Part shown: positions 8,819 to 16,832 of the stretch, piece after piece | How positions within the stretch are numbered: the first letter of the stretch is position 1 | Layout of the letters: every line of letters begins with the position of its first letter | Assembly: GCA_002430835.1 (NCBI GenBank) | Contig: DJDA01000130.1 | Span: 1 to 29,639, forward strand | Source: Brevundimonas sp. UBA5936 | Lineage (GTDB): Bacteria > Pseudomonadota > Alphaproteobacteria > Caulobacterales > Caulobacteraceae | Length of the DNA stretch: 29,639 nt | Reading direction: 5' to 3' | Made by a program: the position numbers and the translations under genes | Notes under the pieces: generated by a model | What the model was told of the DNA's origin: nothing | Seen by the model: the letters and a program-made list of their open reading frames with translations, nothing else | Databases searched by the model: none

Positions 8819-10276
8819 ATGAAACCCGTATCCCTGCGCGCCCTGGCCCTGGCCGCCGCCCTCGCCGCGCCGCTGGCGGCCCTGCCCGTCCACGCCGCCG
8901 AGCTGTCGGTTCAGGGCAGGCAGAGCCTGATCGCCACCGTCGACCGCAACCAGGCCGCCCTCGACCACGCCGCGCTGGAAATCTGGAAGTTCGCCGAGCT
9001 GGGCTATCAGGAGACCCAGAGCGCCGCCCTGCTCCAGGGCCAGTTGCGCGACGCCGGCTTCACCGTCACGCCCGGCATCGCCAACGAGCCGACCGCCTTC
9101 CTGGCCAGCTTCAAGACCGGCGAAGGCCCCGTGGTCGCCGTCCTGGCCGAATACGACGCCCTGCCCGGCCTGTCGCAGACGCTCAGCCCGATCCAGGAAT
9201 CCGCAGGCGGCCATGCGGGCCACGGCTGCGGCCACAACCTGTTCGGCGCCGCCTCGATCCACGCCGCTATCGCGGTCAAGGACTGGATGGTCGCCAACAA
9301 CATCAAGGGCGAGCTGCGCGTCTACGGCACGCCCGCCGAGGAAGGCGGCTCGGGCAAGGTCTACATGGTCCGCGACGGCCTGTTCGACGACGTGGACGTC
9401 TCGCTGCACTGGCATCCCGGCAATGTGAACTCGGCCCGCCAGGGCGACACCATGGCCAACGTCTCGGGCAAGTTCCGCTTCTACGGCACGGCGTCCCACG
9501 CCGCCGCCGCGCCGGACAAGGGCCGCTCGGCCCTGGACGGCGTCGAGGCCATGAACGCCATGGTCAACCTGATGCGCGAACACGTGCCCGACCGCACCCG
9601 CATCCACTACGCCATCACCGACGGCGGCAAGGCGCCCAACGTCGTCCCGGCCTACGCCGAGGCCTATTACTACGTCCGCCACAACAACCCGGAGATCGTC
9701 CGCGACGTGCTGGAGCGGGTGAAGCTGGCCGCCGACGGCGCGGCCCTGGGCACCGGCACCCGCGTCGAGTTCGAAGCCATCGGCGGCGTCTATTCCATGC
9801 TGCCGAACGAAGCCCTGATGCACGTCATGGACCGCAACCTGCGCCATGTCGGCGGCATCACCTGGACGGCCGAGGAAACCGCCCTGGCGTCGGAAATCCA
9901 GAAGACCCTGACCACCAAGCCCGACCTAGCCTCCGTCGGTCAGATCGAGGACGCCGTGATCGGCGGCGACTTCGGCGGCTCGACCGACGTGTCGGACGTG
10001 TCCTGGGTCACGCCGACGGTCGGCCTGTCGACGGCGACCTTCGTGCCGGGTTCGGCCGGTCACTCGTGGCAGAACGTGGTGGCGGCGGGCACGACCATCG
10101 GCCTGAAGGGCGCCCATCTGGCGGCCAAGACCCTGGCCCTGACCACCGCCGAACTGTTCCAGAGCCCCGAGACGATCGAAGCCGCCAAGGCCGAGTTCGA
10201 ACGCCGTCGCGGCCCGGACTTCCAATACCGCGCCCTGCTGGGCGACCGCGCCCCGGCGCTGAACTACCGCGATTAA
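8819..10276 (+). CDS. Exported M20 family amidohydrolase/peptidase (AbgB-like)
   Basis: This 485-residue metallohydrolase has an N-terminal signal peptide (cleavage likely after VHA, near residue 26). Family marks are HAGHGCGHN (His132-His139, metal ligands), the catalytic and ligand pair Glu174-Glu175 in AEEGGSG, HWH at 197-199, and APNVVPAYAEAYYYVRH. This layout is closest to the M20D group that includes p-aminobenzoyl-glutamate hydrolase subunit B and N-acyl amino acid amidohydrolases, although those are often cytoplasmic. GGGAG about a dozen bases upstream supports the start. Placed behind the TonB receptor, it probably trims an imported amide or dipeptide in the periplasm. The exact substrate is unknown. 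Confidence 0.88.
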   Translation: MKPVSLRALALAAALAAPLAALPVHAAELSVQGRQSLIATVDRNQAALDHAALEIWKFAELGYQETQSAALLQGQLRDAGFTVTPGIANEPTAFLASFKTGEGPVVAVLAEYDALPGLSQTLSPIQESAGGHAGHGCGHNLFGAASIHAAIAVKDWMVANNIKGELRVYGTPAEEGGSGKVYMVRDGLFDDVDVSLHWHPGNVNSARQGDTMANVSGKFRFYGTASHAAAAPDKGRSALDGVEAMNAMVNLMREHVPDRTRIHYAITDGGKAPNVVPAYAEAYYYVRHNNPEIVRDVLERVKLAADGAALGTGTRVEFEAIGGVYSMLPNEALMHVMDRNLRHVGGITWTAEETALASEIQKTLTTKPDLASVGQIEDAVIGGDFGGSTDVSDVSWVTPTVGLSTATFVPGSAGHSWQNVVAAGTTIGLKGAHLAAKTLALTTAELFQSPETIEAAKAEFERRRGPDFQYRALLGDRAPALNYRD

Positions 10277-10288
10277 GGCCGCCGCGCC

Positions 10289-10434
10289 CCTTCTCCCCTT
10301 GTGGGAGAAGGTGGCCCGTCAGGGCCGGATGAGGGGTGTCGACGCGGCGTCTAGACGGATGTCGCCGACCGGCGGCCTTCGCCCCCCTCATCCGTCCGGC
10401 TTCGCCTGCCACCTTCTCCCACAAGGGGAGAAGG
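10289..10434. repeat. Dispersed palindromic element, copy 2
   Basis: This 146 bp element has perfect 27-bp outer inverted arms (10289-10315 and 10408-10434), each of which can also fold on itself. Inner arms CGGATGAGGGG (10326-10336) and CCCCTCATCCG (10384-10394) bracket a unique core. It lies in the 343-base gap between the convergent amidohydrolase and iron permease genes; the rest of that gap (10435-10619) shows no gene or clear signal. It shares its outer arms base for base with copy 3. Confidence 0.92.
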
Positions 10435-10619
10435 ATCAAACAGCGCCCTTCCTCGCCTATCGCATCGCTCCAATCCCGGCAAAACACGGCGATTGCGCGT
10501 GTCTTATCGCGATCAGCCCGCCGCCTCCCCTCCGTCCGCCATCATGAGCGCTCCACCGACGGCGCGGAGGGATTTCAGACGATTCAGACGAATTGGACTC
10601 TGTTTTTTCGGCGAGCCGT

Positions 10620-11033
10620 TCAGGCCTCCGCGCGTGACGCCGGGCGGCTCCTGACCGCCCGCGCGGGCTGGCCGGCGTGGATGTCGCGGCCGCGCCGCTC
10701 GACCTCCTGCAGGATGACCGCCAGTTCCTTGTCGGTCAGGTGCTCGATGCCGATGAAGCCCGCATCGGCCTTCTTCACCGCATAGATCAGCTCGTCCATC
10801 TTGGCGTGCATGGCCGCGGCGTCGCGGTTCTGGGTGTTCTGGATCAGGAACACCATCAGGAAGGTGACGATGGTCGTGCCGGTGTTGATCACCAGCTGCC
10901 AGGTCTCGTTGAACTTGAACACCGGCCCCGTCACGGCCCAGATCAGCACCACCGCCAGGCAGACGATGAAGGTCCACGGCCGCCCCGCCAGCTTGGCCGT
11001 CGCGTTCGCCAGATGATTGAACAGCTTTTCCAT
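10620..11033 (-). CDS. Low-affinity iron permease family protein
   Basis: This 137-residue protein matches the Iron_permease family (PF04120 type). It has an N-terminal amphipathic stretch, two transmembrane helices (about residues 20-37 and 48-65), then the signature FLIQNTQNRDAAAMHAKMDELI and a cytoplasmic tail ending in IEHLTDKELAVILQEVERR. Bacterial members are short and mostly uncharacterised; the iron role is named after fungal Fet4 and is not proven for them. The gene follows the S9 peptidase by 51 bases on the same strand, but a strong hairpin abuts its start codon. Confidence 0.85.
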   Translation of the reverse strand: MEKLFNHLANATAKLAGRPWTFIVCLAVVLIWAVTGPVFKFNETWQLVINTGTTIVTFLMVFLIQNTQNRDAAAMHAKMDELIYAVKKADAGFIGIEHLTDKELAVILQEVERRGRDIHAGQPARAVRSRPASRAEA

Positions 11034-11072
11034 TCCGGCGGAACGGCGGCCGCAGGGCCGGGTTCCGCCGGA
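11034..11072 (-). promoter_or_regulatory. Strong hairpin abutting the permease start codon
   Basis: A perfect 11-bp inverted repeat (TCCGGCGGAAC at 11034-11044 and GTTCCGCCGGA at 11062-11072) encloses a second short stem (CGGCC/GGCCG). The structure ends exactly at the ATG (11033) and leaves no ordinary ribosome site exposed. There is no T-tract, so a simple intrinsic terminator is unlikely. It could hold back translation of the permease or block decay and read-through after the peptidase mRNA. Confidence 0.6.
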
Positions 11073-11084
11073 TCAGAGTTCGCC

Positions 11085-13367
11085 TCAGTCCGCCTTATGC
11101 GGCGCCCGTGTCCCGATCGTGCGGTCCAGGAAGTCCAGATAGGTCCGCCACTGATGCAGCTGACGATCATTGCCCCGGATGCCGTGGCGCTGGCCCGGAT
11201 AGAGCATGGTCTCGAAGGGGATGCTCTTTTCCTGAAGGGCGTTCAGAACCCGCGTGGTGTTCTCGAAGATGACGTTGTCGTCGGCCATGCCGTGCATCAG
11301 CAGAAGACGCCCCGTCAGATTGTCGAGCCGGTTCACCACGTCCGAGGCGGCGTAGCCGTCCACATTGGCCTGCGGCGTCGACATGTACCGCTCGGTATAG
11401 GCGGTGTCGTACAGGCTCCACTCCGTCGGCGGCGCGCCCGCCAGGGCGGCGGCCAGACCCATCTTCGGCTCGGTCAGCGCCATCAGGCTCATGAACCCGC
11501 CGTACGACCAACCCATCATCGCGATGCGGCTGTCGTCGACGTAAGGCAACGAGCGCAGATAGTCAGCGCCGATGACCTGATCCTCGATCTCGGGCTGGCC
11601 CATCTTCAGATAGAGGGCCTGTTTGAAGGCGGCCGAGCGATCCCCTTCGCCCCGGTTGTCCAGGCGGAAGACGATGTAGCCAGCCTCGGTCAGCAACTGG
11701 GTCTTGGCCGGCTGCCAGGCGTTCTTCACCCCGCCGCCCGACGGCCCGCCATAGACCTCCATCACCACCGGATAGGTCTTCGACGGATCAAAGCCCGGCG
11801 GCGTCGTCATCTGCCACATCAGCGTCTCGCCGTGGCTCTGAAGGGTTCCGAAGGTCGGCTTCTGCTGACGCTCGGCATAGGGCCAGAAGGGGTGGCCGGG
11901 CTGCAGCCTGTTCTCTTCGATCCAGCGCACGCGCTGGCCGTCGATCGAATAGAGCGCCGACTGCGCCGGGGTGTTCACATCGGTGTAGTTGCCGACATAG
12001 GCCGTGCCCGTGCCGTTGACCGTGGCGCTCCACCAGCCGCCGCGCGGGGTGACTTCGGTCGGGTTCAGCGTCCGCTTGTAGCTGGCGCGGAACAGTTGCT
12101 GCTCGATCGGATATTCCCGGCCGTCGCGCATGGAGGCAGTGAAGAAGACCTCGCCCGTGTCCTGGTTGACGCCGTCCAGCGCCTTGACCGGATAATCGCC
12201 GCGCGTGATCGCCCGCAGACGGCGGCCGTCCTTGTTATGGAGATACAGGTGACGCCACCCGCTCTCCTCGCTGGACCAGATAAAGTTCCCGTCCTTCAGC
12301 GCCTTGAAGTCATGGGTGACGTTGACCCAGGCGTTCGAGGTCTGGCTGGCGATCACCCGGCTGGCGCCCGTGACCGGATCGACGCTGAGCAGGTCCAGCC
12401 GCTTCTGGTCGCGCGACAGACGCTGGACATAGGCGACCGAACCGTCCGCCGCCCAGTTCACCCGGCCCAGATAGATGTCGGTGTCGACGCCCAGATCGAC
12501 CTTGACCCGCTGACCGCTCTGCACGTCCTGCACATACAGCTCGACCACGGCGTTGGGCCGCCCGGCGCGCGGATAGCGTTGCGAGATGACCGAGGCCCCG
12601 CCGCCCGTGATATCCAGACGCGGAATGACGTCGACCGTGCTCTCGTCCGTGCGTTGCAGGGCGATGTAGCGTTCGTTCGGACTCCACCAATAGCCGGTGT
12701 CGCGGTCCAGCTCTTCCTGGGCGATGAACTCGGCCGTGGCCCAGGTGATCAGATCCTTGCCGTCCGTGGTGATGGCCTGTTCGGCGCCCGTCCCCAGATT
12801 GACCAGGAACAGGTTCTGATCGCGCACGAAGCTGACGAAGGCCCCCTTGGGCGACACCTTGGCGTCGATCTCATCCGCCGCCGTCTCGGTCAGGCGCCGC
12901 ACCGAGCCGTCGGCGCGGTTGGCCAGGAAGACGTCGCCTTCCAGCGGGGCCAGGATGTAGCGGCCCTGCTCGTCCCACGAATATTCGACCACGCCGCGCT
13001 GGGAAATCCGCATCCGCTCGCGCCGCGCCTTCTCGGCTTCGGACAGTTCGCCGGCGTCAGGGACCAGGGCGCGGGCGTCGATCAGCTTGAACGGCTCGCC
13101 CCCCTTCACCGGCGCGGCCCACAGGTCCAGCACGTCCACGTCATCCTCGCGCGAGCGCAGGAAGGCGACCAGTTCGCCGTCGGGCGACAGGCTGACCCCC
13201 TTGGCCACCGGCCCAGCCAGGGACGGATTGGCGAAGACCCGCTCGACCGTCAGGATCGAGGACGCGGGCGCCGTGGCGGCGGGCGGAGCCGCTGGCTGCG
13301 GCGAGGATTGGGCGAAGGCCGAGGTCGCAGCCATCAGGATCGTCGAGGCGAGAAGAAAAGTGCGCAT
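11085..13367 (-). CDS. Exported S9 family peptidase (dipeptidyl peptidase IV-like)
   Basis: The product is about 760 residues. The frame is open to 13508, but that extension runs into a palindromic repeat. The ATG at 13367 gives a clean signal peptide (MRTFLLASTILMAATSAFAQ), so it is chosen. The N-terminal two-thirds is the DPP-IV beta-propeller. The C-terminal alpha/beta hydrolase has GWSYGG (nucleophile Ser621), an acid region HGMADDNVIF and the catalytic His in GQRHGIRG. DPP-IV-like enzymes remove dipeptides, often Xaa-Pro, from peptide N-termini. The signal peptide places it in the periplasm or outside. It belongs functionally with the neighbouring peptidases; the weak ribosome site makes the start less than certain. 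Confidence 0.92.
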   Translation of the reverse strand: MRTFLLASTILMAATSAFAQSSPQPAAPPAATAPASSILTVERVFANPSLAGPVAKGVSLSPDGELVAFLRSREDDVDVLDLWAAPVKGGEPFKLIDARALVPDAGELSEAEKARRERMRISQRGVVEYSWDEQGRYILAPLEGDVFLANRADGSVRRLTETAADEIDAKVSPKGAFVSFVRDQNLFLVNLGTGAEQAITTDGKDLITWATAEFIAQEELDRDTGYWWSPNERYIALQRTDESTVDVIPRLDITGGGASVISQRYPRAGRPNAVVELYVQDVQSGQRVKVDLGVDTDIYLGRVNWAADGSVAYVQRLSRDQKRLDLLSVDPVTGASRVIASQTSNAWVNVTHDFKALKDGNFIWSSEESGWRHLYLHNKDGRRLRAITRGDYPVKALDGVNQDTGEVFFTASMRDGREYPIEQQLFRASYKRTLNPTEVTPRGGWWSATVNGTGTAYVGNYTDVNTPAQSALYSIDGQRVRWIEENRLQPGHPFWPYAERQQKPTFGTLQSHGETLMWQMTTPPGFDPSKTYPVVMEVYGGPSGGGVKNAWQPAKTQLLTEAGYIVFRLDNRGEGDRSAAFKQALYLKMGQPEIEDQVIGADYLRSLPYVDDSRIAMMGWSYGGFMSLMALTEPKMGLAAALAGAPPTEWSLYDTAYTERYMSTPQANVDGYAASDVVNRLDNLTGRLLLMHGMADDNVIFENTTRVLNALQEKSIPFETMLYPGQRHGIRGNDRQLHQWRTYLDFLDRTIGTRAPHKAD

Positions 13368-13415
13368 GGCGGTGAAGCTAGAGACGGAATCTTCCGTCGT
13401 CATCCCTTCTTTCTC

Positions 13416-13581
13416 CCTTCTCCCCTTGTGGGAGAAGGTGGCCCGCACAGCGGGTCGGATGAGGGGTCGCCGTGACGGTTGAAGATCGAAGCGACCGCCC
13501 GGCCTCATTGCTGATCAGGCCCCGCCAGCACCCCTCATCCGTCAGGCTTCGCCTGCCACCTTCTCCCACAAGGGGAGAAGG
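13416..13581. repeat. Dispersed palindromic element, copy 3
   Basis: This 166 bp element has the same perfect 27-bp outer arms (13416-13442, 13555-13581) and inner arms (13456-13466, 13531-13541) as copy 2, but a longer unrelated core. Unlike the other copies it lies between divergent genes, upstream of both the S9 peptidase (start 13367) and ferredoxin reductase (start 13632), so it occupies their promoter region. Confidence 0.92.
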
Positions 13582-13631
13582 ATCGCCGCAGCACTCTTTC
13601 GCAACCGCCCGCGACGGCCTAGGTAGTCGCC

Positions 13632-14447
13632 ATGTCTGACGCCTCCCTCTCCGCGCCGCCCGTCAAGGCCAGTCCGTTCCATGAGTTGGAAGTCCTGTGG
13701 GTCCGCCACTGGAACGACCAGTTGTTCAGCTTCGGCGTCAAACGGCCCGAGGATTTCCGCTTCCGCTCGGGCGAGTTCGTCATGATCGGCCTGCCGGGCG
13801 AGGACGGCGGCAAACCCGTGCTGCGCGCCTATTCCATCGCCTCGCCCTTCTGGGCCGAGGAACTGGAGTTCTTCTCCATCAAGGTCGAGGACGGCCCCCT
13901 GACCTCGCGCCTGCAGAAGATCCAGCCGGGCGACAGCGTCCTGATGGGCAAGAAGCCGACCGGAACCCTGGTGTTGGACGCCCTGACCGGCGGCGAGCGC
14001 CTGTGGCTGATCGGCACGGGCACCGGACTGGCGCCGTGGCTGTCTGTCGCGCGCGACCCTGAGACCTATTCCCGCTTCAAGCAGGTCATCGTCTGCCACA
14101 CGGTGCGCAACGTCGCCGACCTGGCCTACCGCGACTTCTTCAGCCACGAGATCCACGACGACCCGCTGATCGGCGACGAGGCCAAGGCCCAGTTGACCTA
14201 TTACCCCACCGTGACGCGCGAGCGCTTTGAAACGCCAGGCCGCATCACCGACCGCATCAAGTCGGGCGACGTCTTCGCCGACCTGCAACTACCCATCGGC
14301 TTTTCGCCCAACAGCGACCGCGTCATGCTGTGCGGCTCGATGGCCATGATCAAGGAGACCGGCGAACTGCTGGAATCCTACGGCCTCAAGGAAGGCTCGA
14401 ACGCCGAACCCGGCGACTATGTTCTGGAGCGCGCCTTTGTCGGCTGA
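13632..14447 (+). CDS. fpr: Ferredoxin--NADP(+) reductase
   Basis: This 271-residue FAD flavoenzyme shuttles electrons between NADPH and ferredoxin or flavodoxin. The FAD-binding RAYS motif starts at Arg65 (RAYSIAS). The pyridine-nucleotide part shows GTGTGLAPWLSV and CGSMAMIKE, and the protein ends in YVLERAFVG, typical of bacterial subclass-I Fpr. Length matches the family (about 257-275). It is cytoplasmic. The chorismate mutase start lies four bases after its stop. The ribosome site (AGGTAG) is modest, and the repeat element sits 50 bases upstream. Confidence 0.95.
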   Translation: MSDASLSAPPVKASPFHELEVLWVRHWNDQLFSFGVKRPEDFRFRSGEFVMIGLPGEDGGKPVLRAYSIASPFWAEELEFFSIKVEDGPLTSRLQKIQPGDSVLMGKKPTGTLVLDALTGGERLWLIGTGTGLAPWLSVARDPETYSRFKQVIVCHTVRNVADLAYRDFFSHEIHDDPLIGDEAKAQLTYYPTVTRERFETPGRITDRIKSGDVFADLQLPIGFSPNSDRVMLCGSMAMIKETGELLESYGLKEGSNAEPGDYVLERAFVG

Positions 14448-14451
14448 CCTG

Positions 14452-14784
14452 ATGACCTCTCCCGCCGCCGTCGCCATCGACGCGCGCAAGGCCCCGGAAG
14501 ACTGCGCGACCATGCTGGACGTGCGTCAGGGCGTGGATGCGCTGGACCGCGCGCTCGTGACCCTGCTGGCCGAGCGCCAGCGCTACATGGACGCCGCCGC
14601 CCGCATCAAGCCCAACCGCGACGCCGTCTTCGATCAGGCCCGCATCGACGACGTGGTGGCCAAGGTGCTGAAGGCGGCCGAACCCGCCGGCCTGTCGCCC
14701 GACATCGCCGAGCCGGTCTGGCGCCTGCTCATCGATCGCTGCATCGCCCACGAGTTCGGAACCTGGGACAAGACGCGGGTCTGA
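14452..14784 (+). CDS. Chorismate mutase (AroQ class)
   Basis: This 110-residue, all-helical protein converts chorismate to prephenate, the entry to Phe and Tyr synthesis. The pattern VRQGVDALDRALVTLLAERQRYMDAAARIK followed by a second conserved helix (FDQARIDDVV) and RLLIDRCIAHE matches single-domain AroQ mutases. An earlier start inside fpr (14419) is possible, but ATG 14452 lies four bases after the fpr stop and fits translational coupling. A related isochorismate-pyruvate lyase (PchB type) cannot be excluded, but no siderophore genes are nearby. It converges on the Hpt gene with a gap of only seven bases. Confidence 0.85.
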   Translation: MTSPAAVAIDARKAPEDCATMLDVRQGVDALDRALVTLLAERQRYMDAAARIKPNRDAVFDQARIDDVVAKVLKAAEPAGLSPDIAEPVWRLLIDRCIAHEFGTWDKTRV

Positions 14785-14791
14785 CGACCTT

Positions 14792-15145
14792 TCAGCCCTT
14801 CAGGCTCTTCAACGCCAGTTCGTGGCGATAGGCCGCCACATCGGCCAGGACCGCGTCCAGCGCCGTCTTCACCCGCTCCAGCCCGGCGGGCGCGGCGGCC
14901 TGTTCGCCGAACTCCACCTCTTCGCAGACCTGGGCCAGGGTCTTGGCCCCGATGCCCGCCCCGGCGCCGCGGATGGTGTGAACGGCGTCGCGCCAGCCCT
15001 CGCTGGACGCATCCAGCATGGCCGACCACATGCGGGCCTGTTCGGCGAACAGGCCCAGCACTTCTTCCGTCACATCATCCATGCCCGCCGTCATGGCTTC
15101 GAGGACGGTGAAATCCACCGCCCCCGACAGGTCGCGTCTCGCCAT
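14792..15145 (-). CDS. Histidine phosphotransfer (Hpt) domain protein
   Basis: This 117-residue single-domain protein carries the Hpt signature HTIRGAGAGIGA, with His56 as the likely phosphorylated residue in a four-helix bundle. It would relay phosphate between a hybrid kinase and a response regulator; neither lies next to it. The ATG overlaps the permease stop by one base (TGATG), so its translation is probably coupled to the permease. The N-terminus (MARRDLSGAVDF) and size suggest relation to Caulobacter ShpA of the ShkA-ShpA-TacA relay, but that is recollection of family resemblance rather than an alignment. Confidence 0.85.
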   Translation of the reverse strand: MARRDLSGAVDFTVLEAMTAGMDDVTEEVLGLFAEQARMWSAMLDASSEGWRDAVHTIRGAGAGIGAKTLAQVCEEVEFGEQAAAPAGLERVKTALDAVLADVAAYRHELALKSLKG

Positions 15146-16560
15146 CAGGCCTCGGCCTCTTCGCCCTTGGCCAGGCGCGAGTTGCGCGACGACCACAGCA
15201 GGTAGAGAGCCAGGCCGAACAGGTTCCACAGCAGGAAGTAGAGCTGCGTCGAGCTCTTCAGGCTGAAGAAGAAGACGATGCAGCCCACGATGGCGATGCC
15301 GCCGACCAGCCACCACAGCGGCGCCTTGAACTTGCGCTCGCGGTTCGGCTCACGCACGCGCAGCACGATCAGGCTGACGCCCACGGCCATGAAGGCCATC
15401 AGGGTGCCCGCATTGGCCAGCGAGGCCAGCTCGTCCAGACGCATGATCCCGGCCAGGAAGGCCACGACGATGGCGGTGAACACCGTCACCACGGCAGGAA
15501 CGCCGCGCTTGGAGATCTTGGCCAGGCGGTTGGGCAGCAGGCCATCGCGCGACATGCCCAGGAAGATGCGGCTCTGACCGAACAGGAAGGCCAGCAGCAC
15601 GGTCGGCAGGGCGATCACGGCGGCGGCGGCGATCCACTGGGCGGCGACGCCCTGGCCCAGGCCGCGCATGATGTGAGCCAGCGGCTCGGGGCTGTCGGCG
15701 AAGCTCGCGACCGGGGCGGCGCCGATCGCAGCGGCCGCGACGGCGATATAGAGCACGGTGCAGACCACCATCGAGCCGACGATGCCGATGGCCAGGTCAC
15801 GCTCGGGCTTCTTGGTCTCTTCCGCCGCCGTGGCGATGGCGTCGAAGCCGTAGAAGGCGAAGAAGATGATGGCCGCAGCCGCCATGACCCCCGTCTGTAC
15901 GAAGGGCGCCCCGAAGCCGTGCGGCATGAAGGGGGTGAAGTTGGCCGTATCGAAGTGCGGCATGGCGATGGCCACGAACACCACCAGGGCGGCGATCTTC
16001 ACGAACACCAGCACGGCGTTCAGCGTGGCGCTTTCCTTCGTGCCCAGCAGCAGCAGGCCAGTCACAATGGCGATGATGAAGATAGCCGGCAGGTTGATCA
16101 GCCCGCCCTCGACGTGAGGCCCCACGGTCAGGGCGAACGGCAGGTCGACGCCCAGTCCCGCCAGGAAGGGCACGGCGTAGCCGGACCAGCCGACGGCCAC
16201 CGTCGACACGACCAGCGAATATTCCAGGATCAGGCTCCACCCCACGACCCAGGCGAAAATCTCGCCCAGCGCGGCGTAGGAATAGGTATAGGCGCTGCCC
16301 GATGCGGGCATGATCGTCGACAGTTCGGCATAGGCCAGCGCCGCGCAGGCGCACACCAGACCGGCCAGGGCGAAGCTGATCAGCACCGCCGGCCCCGCCA
16401 GACCCGCCCCGACCCCGATCAGCGTCAGGATGCCGGTGCCGACGATGGCGCCGACGCCCAGCGCCATAAGGTGCGGCCAACCCAGGGTTTTCTTGAGCCC
16501 CGGCCCCGAATGCGGGGCCAGCATCGCGTCGATCGAGCGACGACGGTTCCAGAACGCCAT
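15145..16560 (-). CDS. APC family amino acid permease
   Basis: This 471-residue inner-membrane transporter has about 12 hydrophobic helices. It starts at 16560 (MAFWNRRRSID), preceded by GAGGGGGAG eight bases upstream; the longer open frame lacks such a site. APC marks include GVGAIVGTGILTLIG in helix 1, ALAYAELSTIMPASGSAYTYSY in helix 3, and FFAFYGFDAIATAAEETKKPERD. This fits the cationic amino acid transporter-like subgroup (YfnA/CAT type). The substrate cannot be fixed from sequence. Downstream it overlaps the Hpt gene by one base. Together with the nearby peptidases it could import released amino acids. Confidence 0.92.
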   Translation of the reverse strand: MAFWNRRRSIDAMLAPHSGPGLKKTLGWPHLMALGVGAIVGTGILTLIGVGAGLAGPAVLISFALAGLVCACAALAYAELSTIMPASGSAYTYSYAALGEIFAWVVGWSLILEYSLVVSTVAVGWSGYAVPFLAGLGVDLPFALTVGPHVEGGLINLPAIFIIAIVTGLLLLGTKESATLNAVLVFVKIAALVVFVAIAMPHFDTANFTPFMPHGFGAPFVQTGVMAAAAIIFFAFYGFDAIATAAEETKKPERDLAIGIVGSMVVCTVLYIAVAAAAIGAAPVASFADSPEPLAHIMRGLGQGVAAQWIAAAAVIALPTVLLAFLFGQSRIFLGMSRDGLLPNRLAKISKRGVPAVVTVFTAIVVAFLAGIMRLDELASLANAGTLMAFMAVGVSLIVLRVREPNRERKFKAPLWWLVGGIAIVGCIVFFFSLKSSTQLYFLLWNLFGLALYLLWSSRNSRLAKGEEAEA

Positions 16561-16620
16561 AATCTTTACTCCCCCTCGCCGCGTCTTTCCGGCGGCTGAT
16601 TCAAGGCGCGACCTTAGCGC

Positions 16621-16646
16621 GCGATGCAATCGCGATAAAAGATGCA
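16621..16646 (-). promoter_or_regulatory. Possible operator upstream of the permease
   Basis: The short palindrome GCGAT-gca-ATCGC (16621-16633) and a second GATGCA (16641-16646, repeating 16623-16628) lie 61-86 bases upstream of the permease start. The spacing suits a repressor or activator site, but no known consensus is matched. Confidence 0.25.
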
Positions 16647-16654
16647 TTTGACGC

Positions 16655-16683
16655 TTGCACCCGACACCGGTCCTGAGTAATAG
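16655..16683 (+). promoter_or_regulatory. Candidate promoter for tRNA-Lys
   Basis: TTGCAC (16655-16660), a 17-base spacer and TAATAG (16678-16683) form a sigma-70-like pair pointing at the tRNA. The predicted start near 16690 would give a leader of about 65 bases. An overlapping TTGACG lies at 16648. Only pattern evidence is available. Confidence 0.4.
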
Positions 16684-16756
16684 GAGCGCCCTTCGCCGAG
16701 GCCATCAACGCCGCCGCGAAGGACCGGCGCCACACCAAGGGCGCAGACGACGGTAC

Positions 16757-16832
<76 letters not shown>

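Noticed and set aside
10677..13475. A 932-residue open frame antisense to the S9 peptidase and iron permease
   Set aside because: It crosses two real genes and their intergenic hairpin and has low-complexity composition; it is a high-GC artefact.
13368..13508. Upstream extension of the S9 peptidase
   Set aside because: The extension is translated from the palindromic repeat, while the internal ATG at 13367 starts a standard signal peptide.
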